NCBI RefSeq assembly: GCF_018998565.1
Contig: NZ_JAHNZO010000011.1
Location: 124,001-188,000, forward strand
DNA length: 64,000 nucleotides
Reading direction: 5' to 3'
Source of the DNA: Paenibacillus oleatilyticus
GTDB taxonomy: Bacteria; Bacillota; Bacilli; Paenibacillales; NBRC-103111
The notes beneath the pieces are model-generated. The model was given only the letters and a program-made list of their open reading frames with translations. It was not told the origin of the DNA and did not search any database. The number at the start of each line of letters is the position of its first letter. Position 1 is the first letter of the stretch. Positions 55,459 to 62,613 of this stretch are shown one piece after another. A program made the translations under genes and the position numbers.

Positions 55459-56259
55459 TTGCAAACCATTGAAGTTCTTTTAGCAGACGACAACCGAGAG
55501 TTTACTAATCTTCTTTCCGAATTCATCGACGATCAGGCCGATATGCAAGTGACCGGCGTTGCTTACAATGGAAATGATGTGCTTCGTCTAATCGAGCAAG
55601 GCCCGCGGGTGCCGGACGTATTGATTTTGGACATTATTATGCCTCATCTGGACGGTCTTGGCGTGCTCGAGAAGCTGCGGGAAATGGATTTGAATCCGCA
55701 GCCGAAAATCATCATGCTCACTGCTTTCGGTCAAGAAAACATTACCCAAAAAGCTGTCCAGCTCGGCGCCTCGTATTACATTTTGAAACCGTTCGATATG
55801 GAAATTTTGACGAACCGGATTCGGCAGTTGATCGGCACAAGTCCAGCTGTTCCTGTGTCCTCCTCGTCGTCTCAAAAAGCGAACGTCGTTCAATTGCCGA
55901 AAGGCAAAAATTTGGATGCCAACATCACGACCATCATTCACGAAATCGGCGTGCCTGCTCATATCAAAGGCTACCAATATTTACGTGAAGCGATCACGAT
56001 GGTATATAACAACATCGAAATTCTCGGGGCAATTACGAAGACGCTGTATCCGGCCATTGCCGAAAAGTACAAAACGACGCCAAGCCGCGTCGAGCGGGCG
56101 ATCCGCCATGCGATCGAAGTCGCTTGGACACGCGGTAACATCGACAGCATCTCGCATTTGTTCGGCTATACGATTAATATTAGCAAGGCGAAGCCTACGA
56201 ACTCGGAGTTTATCGCGATGGTCGCAGATAAGCTGCGGATCGAGCATAAGGTGAGTTGA
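55459..56259 (+). CDS. spo0A: Sporulation master regulator Spo0A
   Basis: 266 residues. The receiver domain (1-120) has the acidic pair D10/D11, phospho-acceptor Asp58 ([13 protein letters not shown]) and Lys in YYILKPFD. A linker leads to the effector domain (about 150-266; [40 protein letters not shown]), whose recognition helix binds TGTCGAA. Phosphorylated by the phosphorelay, it starts sporulation. TTG start after AAGGAGG. Confidence 0.97.
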   Translation: MQTIEVLLADDNREFTNLLSEFIDDQADMQVTGVAYNGNDVLRLIEQGPRVPDVLILDIIMPHLDGLGVLEKLREMDLNPQPKIIMLTAFGQENITQKAVQLGASYYILKPFDMEILTNRIRQLIGTSPAVPVSSSSSQKANVVQLPKGKNLDANITTIIHEIGVPAHIKGYQYLREAITMVYNNIEILGAITKTLYPAIAEKYKTTPSRVERAIRHAIEVAWTRGNIDSISHLFGYTINISKAKPTNSEFIAMVADKLRIEHKVS

Positions 56260-56587
56260 AAGTAGTTGTGTTGAAAATATGAAGTGGCTAAAATAACCGA
56301 GAACGGGTATTTTTAGACGATTAATACCTGAAAGTTATAAACCAACAAATACCACTTTTTTATTGGTCTTTCTATAAACCGATAAAGAAGTGGTTTTTTT
56401 TTTTATAACCTACATTGAGTTTCAGATCGACAATTTTATATTGTATTTTTTCAGGAAACAATCGGATAATTTGTGGTATTTCGATAGGCTAGAACAGTAT
56501 TTAGCATTAATAGCATTTACAATAAGAATATATGTTTGGTATATTGATCTCAAATAAATATGGAAAAACTCGAAGGGGGTTTCCCAT
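56260..56587. other. AT-rich intergenic region after spo0A
   Basis: About 330 bases without a gene. It holds the spo0A terminator (56351-56400), and base composition turns sharply AT-rich here, which marks the left side of an island reaching to about 59.1 kb. A candidate promoter for the small gene at 56588 may lie near 56500-56560, but no clear boxes were chosen. Confidence 0.5.
56351..56404 (+). terminator. spo0A terminator
   Basis: ACCACTT (56351-56357) pairs with AAGTGGT (56388-56394), with an inner TATTGGT/ACCGATA pairing, followed by a run of eleven or so T residues. Confidence 0.85.
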
Positions 56588-56806
56588 TTGGAAATCAAGT
56601 ACTATTTAGCAATTGCAATCATTCTCGGCATATGTGGTTTAATACTCTGGAAATCGATTAGTAAAATAAAGTGGGAAACCAAGTTATACAGAGAGCGTAA
56701 TGAAAGATTACATGAAGTGAATTTCAAATTACGAGATGAAGTAAACAAAGGAAATCGTATTATTGAAAAGCAAAAAAATCAATATCAAATCTTGAAAATG
56801 CTTTGA
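56588..56806 (+). CDS. Small membrane-anchored coiled-coil protein, unknown
   Basis: 72 residues: a membrane helix (YYLAIAIILGICGLILWKSI) and a charged coiled-coil-like tail (RERNERLHEVNFKLRDEVNK). TTG start after GAAGGGGG. AT-rich codon use unlike the surrounding housekeeping genes. It overlaps the next gene by four bases. No family was recognised. Confidence 0.6.
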   Translation: MEIKYYLAIAIILGICGLILWKSISKIKWETKLYRERNERLHEVNFKLRDEVNKGNRIIEKQKNQYQILKML

Positions 56807-57288
56807 AATATAAAGAGAGGGATGGATTTAAAAAACATTTCTTTTCATGTGAACTCCAAGAAGGCCAACAGATAATCATTTTATTTGAAGAGGAAATGGA
56901 ACATGACCAAGAACTTCAGCAGAAGTTAATTAGTAAAAATCTCAATCCTTTTAAGCATTGCAGGAAAGTAGAATGTATTGTTTTTGTTGATGAAAAGAAA
57001 GAAATGCCCTTATTAGTTGATGACATTTTCGCAGGGGAAGTAAAGGCGAAAATCGGGGATATAAATTGTGGAGATCGCACAGGTCGTGGAATTGGTACAT
57101 TTGTAGTGCAGAATTTATGTTCTATCTTGAGAGGGATGGGAATAGAAACTGTAACTGCTTCCCTTTCTACAGTCGATTATCATAAGAAGGATAAATTATA
57201 TAATTTCTATTTGAAAAAAAATAAATTTGATTTGGTTAGCGAACTCACCGAAGAAAAATGGGGATTAGTATCCAAGAATATAAGCTAA
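56803..57288 (+). CDS. Hypothetical protein, possible GNAT-like fold
   Basis: 161 residues. GDRTGRGIGTFVVQNLCSIL followed by GIETVTASLSTVDYHKKDKL and NFYLKKNKFDLVSE resembles acetyl-CoA-binding motif A and motif B of GNAT acetyltransferases, but the N-terminal half is unfamiliar. The TTG start overlaps the stop of the upstream gene, so the two are coupled. Strongly AT-rich, probably acquired. Confidence 0.55.
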   Translation: MKYKERDGFKKHFFSCELQEGQQIIILFEEEMEHDQELQQKLISKNLNPFKHCRKVECIVFVDEKKEMPLLVDDIFAGEVKAKIGDINCGDRTGRGIGTFVVQNLCSILRGMGIETVTASLSTVDYHKKDKLYNFYLKKNKFDLVSELTEEKWGLVSKNIS

Positions 57289-57531
57289 CAAGTGAATTCC
57301 GGCCGAGAGCGAACAGATTTAACGTATAGCCGGTTCTTCAGATGGCCCGAATGAATTGTCCCAAAGTTGAAACTAAAAGCGAGAAGTCTTACATTGTTGG
57401 ACACTGTATAAAGGCGGTTCATCCGGAGCAAAAGCTAATTTAAATTCCAAAACGGCAAGTTTATGGCAAAAGCCCAATTTGGATTCAAATAGCGTAATTC
57501 GTCAAAGACGATTGATGAAAGCCTCATATAC

Positions 57532-57581
57532 AAAAGACGGCAGCTTTTCGGTCACATTAGTCCGATCGGCTGCCGTCTTTT
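57532..57581. terminator. Bidirectional terminator
   Basis: AAAAGACGGCAGC (57532-57544) pairs with GCTGCCGTCTTTT (57569-57581). The last codons of the minus-strand regulator gene lie in it. The 240 bases before it, after the GNAT-like gene, contain no recognisable gene. Confidence 0.8.
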
Positions 57582-57784
57582 TCTATTACTAGAAACTCGT
57601 TAATATTGTCGATGTTAAGAGCATCTGCTAATTTCGCAAGATGAATGAGACTTATTTGTTCGCGAACATTACGAGACATCTCGCTTATTGCAGATTGCCT
57701 GACTCCCGATAATTCGGAAAGCTGTATCTGTGTTAGTCCTCGTTGTTCCATAATTTCTTTTAATCTTAAGCGAACTCTTCGCAA
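57557..57784 (-). CDS. XRE-family transcriptional regulator
   Basis: 75 residues, a single Cro/CI helix-turn-helix: RLKEIMEQRGLTQIQLSELS and GVRQSAISEMSRNVREQISL. It is divergent from the gene at 57944. The 159-bp space between them holds three copies of ACGTTTA (57864, 57889, 57897), which are candidate operators. Small regulators of this kind are frequent in phage-derived or plasmid-derived islands. Confidence 0.85.
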   Translation of the reverse strand: MRRVRLRLKEIMEQRGLTQIQLSELSGVRQSAISEMSRNVREQISLIHLAKLADALNIDNINEFLVIEKDGSRSD

Positions 57785-57863
57785 CTGTTAATCACCTACC
57801 TATAAAGCCATTATAACTTATCCAAAAATTAACGTAAATAAAGTATTGACATTATACGCAATA

Positions 57864-57903
57864 ACGTTTAAACTGATAGACATATAATACGTTTATACGT
57901 TTA
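57864..57903. promoter_or_regulatory. Heptamer repeats in the divergent promoter region
   Basis: ACGTTTA occurs at 57864-57870, 57889-57895 and 57897-57903, the last two 8 bp apart. A related TTAACGTAAATA lies at 57829. TTGACA (57846-57851) with TAAACT 17 bp later, and TATAAT (57883-57888), are possible promoter boxes toward the right-hand gene. Confidence 0.5.
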
Positions 57904-57943
57904 ACGGTATTTTATTATTTTCAAACGAAAGGGGCTACATGCC

Positions 57944-58258
57944 GTGTTAAAAAGAATCAAGCTCGTCATTGATTCTGGTAACGGTGATTTCGAAATCGTT
58001 GACGCTTTTCTGACGCCCGATAAGAACCATGCCTACTTTGTTTCCGATGGTATCGTCAACTATACGATGGCCGCTCGCACACAAGTTGAACGCGTCTATG
58101 TGGAATGTCATGTATCAATCAAGCTGGGCGAAACTGCACGCGGCGAGGTCGCCATTTATGATTTGCACGAAAAGCTAAACGCAATGACGGCCTACCAACT
58201 ATTGAATTTCCATGTCATTCATAATGTGAGCGATATTGTATTGGTTCGCGAAGACTAA
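57944..58258 (+). CDS. Hypothetical protein
   Basis: 104 residues with alternating beta strands and one helix (IKLVIDSGNGDFEIVDAFLT, VYVECHVSIKLGETARGEVA), no signal and no membrane helix. GTG start after GAAAGGGG. It is controlled from the region shared with the XRE regulator. No family was recognised. Confidence 0.6.
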   Translation: MLKRIKLVIDSGNGDFEIVDAFLTPDKNHAYFVSDGIVNYTMAARTQVERVYVECHVSIKLGETARGEVAIYDLHEKLNAMTAYQLLNFHVIHNVSDIVLVRED

Positions 58259-58297
58259 AGTAGAGCGCTACACCACCGTTCTACCCAAATGCAAGCA

Positions 58298-58334
58298 AGC
58301 CAGCCGTGGACGGATATCCGAAAGGCTGGCTTTT
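58298..58334 (+). terminator. Terminator after the hypothetical gene at 57944
   Basis: AGCCAGCC (58298-58305) pairs with GGCTGGCT (58324-58331), followed by TTTT. Confidence 0.7.
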
Positions 58335-58351
58335 CTCTTCAAAAGCTCGGA

Positions 58352-58531
58352 TTAAGGACGAATGTCGCACTTGTTCTTGATGAACCGAATCTGGTTCTCC
58401 AGACGGTTAGCCGTTTGCTGGGATTGTTCGTCCAGCTCGGTAGTTTGCATCCCGGCCAGCTGCTGCAGCAGCTCTTGAAGATCGCCGCCTGCATTGGAGC
58501 AGTCGTAATTGCTTTCGAGATTGTCAACCAT
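58352..58531 (-). CDS. Small Gln-rich hypothetical protein
   Basis: 59 residues, helical and rich in Gln and Leu (LQELLQQLAGMQTTELDEQS, QQTANRLENQIRFIKNKC). The ATG at 58531 has GGAGG about 11 bp upstream; a GTG four codons earlier directly abuts it. It lies 80 bp after the minus-strand gene at 58612 and may be cotranscribed. No family was recognised. Confidence 0.5.
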   Translation of the reverse strand: MVDNLESNYDCSNAGGDLQELLQQLAGMQTTELDEQSQQTANRLENQIRFIKNKCDIRP

Positions 58532-58611
58532 TTCAAGAAGCACCTCCGCCTAAGTGAGTTCAAGCTTAGTATGGAACGTGCTTTTCCAAGTATGCGGCTG
58601 ACGTCAGGCAA

Positions 58612-58932
58612 TTATAGGATCGGCTGAGTGATGGGCAGCATGGCTTTATTTTCGGCGTTATTGTCGGAATACAAATCGTGTGCCCAATCCAGCCAACCTT
58701 CGGGCAAACGCTTCATGATGGAGGAACGGAGTTCCGAACTGGAGCAGGCCAACTCGTAAATAAGCTGCTCGTAAGTATGGAGTATGGAATCAAAATCCAG
58801 ACCGATATCGTCCATCAGCAATTCCTTCAATGCGCTTTCATTGTCACTGAAGTCTCGGTAAACCAAGCCATCATAAATTTCCGTAATCAGACCATCCTGA
58901 ACACGAACAATTTTCTGACATGTTTTTTGCAT
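58612..58932 (-). CDS. Hypothetical protein
   Basis: 106 acidic residues (ESALKELLMDDIGLDFDSIL, YEQLIYELACSSSELRSSIM). AAGGAGTAG precedes the ATG, and a TATAAT lies on the minus strand at 58964-58969. No signal or membrane helix. No family was recognised. Confidence 0.6.
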   Translation of the reverse strand: MQKTCQKIVRVQDGLITEIYDGLVYRDFSDNESALKELLMDDIGLDFDSILHTYEQLIYELACSSSELRSSIMKRLPEGWLDWAHDLYSDNNAENKAMLPITQPIL

Positions 58933-59114
58933 TGAATCTACTCCTTACCCTAGGATAGAACTAATTATACCATACGAGAAAATCGATTTTTGTAGAATAT
59001 TGTAAGTGTTTTTTTTAATTTTTAATTTTTTTTGGACACGATATTCGTTCTTTTTGCATATGCCTTTGGAACGAGGGGAAGCTAAACCAAGGAAAATCGG
59101 AAGGAGGCGCCGCG

Positions 59115-59459
59115 ATGCATCAAGCGGACAGCTTGCAAAAAGTCGACTCCTATAAGGTCGGTGTCGGCCACATGAAAGAGCTTATGCCGACGATGGTGGA
59201 AGCATACCATCATTTTACAGCCGCTTGTTTTGCCCCCGGAGCACTGGATGAAAAGCAAAAGCAGTTGATTGCCCTTGGCATCGGCTTGTTTGCCAATAAC
59301 GAGGTATGTACGCTATATCACGTGCAAGAAGCGCTGGCGAAAGGAGCATCCCGGCAAGAAATTCTCGAGGCGACGGCCGTGGCATCGGCGGTGGCCAGCG
59401 GGCATGCGATGTCTCAAGGGGTAACGAGGGTGGAGCGGGCGCTGGATTCCTTGACGTGA
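59115..59459 (+). CDS. Carboxymuconolactone decarboxylase / AhpD-like protein
   Basis: 114 residues. The helical core has LDEKQKQLIALGIGLFANNE and the motif EVCTLYHVQEALAKGASRQE, with one cysteine and a histidine. The classic AhpD CxxC has only one Cys here, so a disulfide reductase role is less sure. GGAAGGAGG precedes the ATG. It is followed closely by steA. Confidence 0.85.
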   Translation: MHQADSLQKVDSYKVGVGHMKELMPTMVEAYHHFTAACFAPGALDEKQKQLIALGIGLFANNEVCTLYHVQEALAKGASRQEILEATAVASAVASGHAMSQGVTRVERALDSLT

Positions 59460-59473
59460 TTGGGGATGAAGCT

Positions 59474-60544
59474 ATGAGATGGAAATCGAAATTAGGACTT
59501 TTGCCCATCACCGGCGTAACGGAAAGCGACCGAAGCACTAAGCGGCTGCTTCAACGATTGGGACCGGGGCGAATCGCCGTGCTGGCGCACGATGATTTGG
59601 ACGAGCTGGCCGTGCGCGGCCTGCTCAAGGCCCGGGTATCCGCCGTCGTGAACACGGGCCGGACGATGACCGGGACGATTACCTCCCGGGCGGTTTTGGA
59701 GCTACTGGAGGCCGGTACGCCGCTTGTGGAGACGTCTCCGGACGCTTTTGAGCTGCTGCAGACCTCCCGGACCGTTACCGTCACCGACCACGGGATTGAT
59801 ATAGGAACGTCGTGGGTGCCTTGCCGCCGGTTTACCCGGCAAAGCTGGCTCGCCGGATACCGGGCCGCACAAGCTTCGGAGCTGAAGCAGCTCGCCAGGT
59901 TTATCGAGAATACGCTGAAATACGCGGCCGAGGAAAAGGAGCAGCTGCTCGAACCGTTTCCGCACGTTTCGCTGCGCACCGAGCTGCCCGGAAGGCATGC
60001 GCTGGTCGTGGTGCGGGGAAGCGGGTACCGGGAAGATTTTGCCGCTCTGAAACGTTACATACGGAAAGTCCGTCCCGTGCTGATTGGTGTGGACGGAGGG
60101 GCTGATGCCATCCTCGAAGAGGGGTACAATCCGGACATCATTATAGGGGACATGGACAGCGTATCGGATCTTGCCTTATTCAGCGGGGCCGAACTGATCG
60201 TACATAGCTATCGGAACGGTGCGGCTCCGGGGATGGAACGCCTTCGGCGGCTCGGGCTTACGGCGGCTTCACTGCCGACGGGAGGAACGAGCGAGGATGC
60301 GGCGCTTCTGTTGGCTTACGAACAAGGCTGCGAGCAGATTGTCACCGTTGGACTGCACAGCCATATGCAGGATTTTATGGAAAAAGGACGTAAAGGCATG
60401 GGCAGCACATGGCTGGTGCGGATGAAGATCGGCAGCAGGCTTGTCGATGCACGGGGGATCAGCCGCTTATACCCTGCAACCGAACGGCGTAAGCCGGCAA
60501 GCCCGGGGGCATCGTGGTTATCATTTGTCCGGTTTTTGCATTGA
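59474..60544 (+). CDS. steA: SteA-like protein (thiamine-pyrophosphokinase-like domain)
   Basis: 356 residues. The C-terminal domain resembles thiamine pyrophosphokinase: VLIGVDGGADAILEEGYNPD, IIIGDMDSVSDLALFSG, and GGTSEDAALLLAYEQG. The N-terminal domain (about 1-150) is a barwin-like unit that is found only in this family. In actinobacteria SteA forms a cell-division complex with the membrane protein SteB. It probably does not make TPP. A hydrophobic C-terminal segment (ASWLSFVRFL) could touch the membrane. Confidence 0.75.
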   Translation: MRWKSKLGLLPITGVTESDRSTKRLLQRLGPGRIAVLAHDDLDELAVRGLLKARVSAVVNTGRTMTGTITSRAVLELLEAGTPLVETSPDAFELLQTSRTVTVTDHGIDIGTSWVPCRRFTRQSWLAGYRAAQASELKQLARFIENTLKYAAEEKEQLLEPFPHVSLRTELPGRHALVVVRGSGYREDFAALKRYIRKVRPVLIGVDGGADAILEEGYNPDIIIGDMDSVSDLALFSGAELIVHSYRNGAAPGMERLRRLGLTAASLPTGGTSEDAALLLAYEQGCEQIVTVGLHSHMQDFMEKGRKGMGSTWLVRMKIGSRLVDARGISRLYPATERRKPASPGASWLSFVRFLH

Positions 60545-60562
60545 AAGAAGGGAGAGAACGCC

Positions 60563-61261
60563 ATGGTTCCGCTTATATCCGTCATTATTCCTGCGTGGAA
60601 CGAGTCCCGGCTGCTGGCTTCGACGCTGGAAGCGGTCTCGAAGGCGCACGCGTCAGCGAAATTTTCATTCGATATGCAGCTCATCGTGGTGGATGACGGA
60701 AGCCGCGACGGTACGGGAGACGTCGCTTGCGCGTGGGCTGACGTCGTATTGCGTTTTCCCGTGAATTCGGGCAAAGGAGCGGCGATGTTCGCGGGCTGGC
60801 AAGCGGCGTCGGGGGAGATTGTCGTATTTCTGGACGCCGATCTCGGCAGCACTGCCGAAAAGTTTCCTCTGCTTCTTGAGCCTGTGCTGCGGGGAGAAGC
60901 GGATTTGACCGTGGCGAAGCTTCCGCCGGCAAGCATTCCGGGAGGTTTCGGGCTGGTCAGAGGCTTGGCCGGACGCGGTGTCCGACTGCTCAGCGGCTAT
61001 GACTCGGGAGCCCCGTTATCCGGCCAGCGGGCGATGCGAAGCGAAGTGCTGCGGCGCTGCGAAAGGAAATACCAAGGATTCGGCGCCGAGGTCGGCATGA
61101 TGGTCGATGCCGTCAGGCTCGGCTTTCGAATCGTCGAATTGGAGGTTCCTTTCCGGCACAGGGAGACTGGACGGACCTGGCAGGGATGGCTCCATCGCGG
61201 CAAGCAGCTCTGCGAGGTCGGGCTTACCTTGTGGCAGTGCTGGCGGAAACCGGCATGTTGA
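60563..61261 (+). CDS. Family 2 glycosyltransferase (dolichol-phosphate-mannose-synthase-like)
   Basis: 232 residues. GT-A fold with VPLISVIIPAWNESRLLAST, the metal-binding VVDDGSRDGTGD, and VVFLDADLGSTAEKF. It lacks membrane helices. It would transfer a sugar from a nucleotide donor, perhaps to a lipid. GAAGGGAG precedes the ATG. Its end overlaps the next gene by seven bases. Confidence 0.85.
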   Translation: MVPLISVIIPAWNESRLLASTLEAVSKAHASAKFSFDMQLIVVDDGSRDGTGDVACAWADVVLRFPVNSGKGAAMFAGWQAASGEIVVFLDADLGSTAEKFPLLLEPVLRGEADLTVAKLPPASIPGGFGLVRGLAGRGVRLLSGYDSGAPLSGQRAMRSEVLRRCERKYQGFGAEVGMMVDAVRLGFRIVELEVPFRHRETGRTWQGWLHRGKQLCEVGLTLWQCWRKPAC

Positions 61262-62169
61262 ACGTGACCGGTTGGCTGTGGGCATGGGTGTTTCCGGCGG
61301 GCTTGCTGATCGCGGCGGGAACCGTTTTGCAGCCGGGAACGATCCGTTTTTTGCAGGAGCACGGGCTCTCGGAAACGAATTACCGGGGACGTCTTGTTCC
61401 GACGGCCGGAGGCGTGCTTCTGTGGCTGCTGCTTCTGCTGTGGTATCTGTACGGGGTGTGCGTAGTGCCTTTCTCATGGCCCGATTCAGACCGATGGATG
61501 CTGGCGGTGACCATGATCGGTTTTACGGGACTGCTTGACGATCTGCTTGGGGAGCGGGAGGTCAAAGGGCTCCGCAATCATTGGAAGATTTGGATCGAGC
61601 AGCGGAGGATAACGACCGGGATCGTCAAAGCGGGGACGGCCTTAGTGGCCGGAATGCTTATCCTGCTGCCGGAAGCGGACATGTTACGCAGCGGGAGCGG
61701 AGCAACCCTCACGTCGGGTAACGGTACGCTGTGGTTTTTACCCTTCAAGCTGCTGCTTATTCTGCTTGCCACCAATGCGGTGAATTTGCTCGACGTCCGG
61801 CCCGGACGGGCCTTGAAGGGCTTTTTTGTTTCGCTGCTTCTGCTCGTATGGCTTGCCTCTTGGAAGGAGAGCGGAACGGAAGCCGGTTGGAACGTATGGC
61901 GACTGCTGGTTCCGCTTACGATCGGGGCGGGGATGTTCGCAGGAACGGACCTGCGCGGCAAGGCTATGCTGGGTGATACCGGAGCTAATATGCTGGGGTT
62001 TGCGCTCGGCGTCGGGTTCGCGATGCTGACACCGGTTTCGGTGCAGGTCGCTGCATTGGCCGTGCTTGCCGCTCTGCACGCGATTACCTGGCGGCGGTCG
62101 CTTAGCGTCATCATTGAGCGACACGCGCTGCTCCGCTGGCTGGATCAAGCCGGCCGCGGACGTAGCTGA
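61255..62169 (+). CDS. MraY/WecA-like phospho-sugar transferase family membrane protein
   Basis: 304 residues with about nine membrane helices. MIGFTGLLDDLLGEREVKGL corresponds to the first Asp motif, ATNAVNLLDVRPGRALKGFF to NxVNLxDG (with RP for G), and AMLGDTGANMLGFALGVGFA to GDTGA. These match polyprenyl-phosphate N-acetylhexosamine-1-P transferases, except for the altered NLLDVRPG motif. It would act with the GT2 enzyme on a lipid-linked sugar. It starts inside the previous gene. Confidence 0.8.
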   Translation: MLNVTGWLWAWVFPAGLLIAAGTVLQPGTIRFLQEHGLSETNYRGRLVPTAGGVLLWLLLLLWYLYGVCVVPFSWPDSDRWMLAVTMIGFTGLLDDLLGEREVKGLRNHWKIWIEQRRITTGIVKAGTALVAGMLILLPEADMLRSGSGATLTSGNGTLWFLPFKLLLILLATNAVNLLDVRPGRALKGFFVSLLLLVWLASWKESGTEAGWNVWRLLVPLTIGAGMFAGTDLRGKAMLGDTGANMLGFALGVGFAMLTPVSVQVAALAVLAALHAITWRRSLSVIIERHALLRWLDQAGRGRS

Positions 62170-62177
62170 AAAGACAA

Positions 62178-62215
62178 AAAAAGGGACAGGCTGCGATTGC
62201 TGGCCTATCCCTTTT
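62178..62215. terminator. Bidirectional terminator
   Basis: AAAGGGACAGGC (about 62179-62191) pairs with GGCCTATCCCTTTTT (62202-62215), with an A-run before and a T-run after. Confidence 0.75.
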
Positions 62216-62465
62216 TGCGTTTCTTGCGAAAACGCGGCGCGACATAATTGCGTTTGCGGTCCCGGAAAAAAATCCATCCCCCGATAAAAGCGACTCCTGC
62301 GGCAAACAGCAGCAGGCCCAGCGCAAACTTCCACCAGAGGAAGCCGAGCGCCGGATCGAATTGGGCGAACCAGGCGTCCTTCATTGCCAAAAATCCGTAA
62401 GTTGCCATGAGTCCCGGCACGACCAGCAGCAGCATGGCGATGAAACGAGATATAACGGCCATCAT
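62205..62465 (-). CDS. yqzF: DUF2627 membrane protein, YqzF-like
   Basis: 86 residues with two helices (FIAMLLLVVPGLMATYGFLA, FALGLLLFAAGVAFIGGWIF) and a basic C-terminus (KRNYVAPRFRKKRKKG). It matches YqzF, found in B. subtilis between spo0A and the bkd operon, the same place as here. The function is unknown. AAGGAGCC precedes the ATG. Confidence 0.85.
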   Translation of the reverse strand: MMAVISRFIAMLLLVVPGLMATYGFLAMKDAWFAQFDPALGFLWWKFALGLLLFAAGVAFIGGWIFFRDRKRNYVAPRFRKKRKKG

Positions 62466-62613
62466 GCTTGGCTCCTTCTAATACTTCAAAATCGTCAATC
62501 TCTACGTTATCATAAATTTATCAAGAATTCATGTCATTTCACAAATTGGACTATATTTCTGCCGCAGAATAGAGTTACAATAAGAGAATCTTGAGATTCA
62601 GGAGGAATCATGG

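Noticed and set aside
57289..57531. Search for a degraded transposase or integrase in the island
   Set aside because: Short translated stretches in several frames show no recognisable motif; nothing can be supported.
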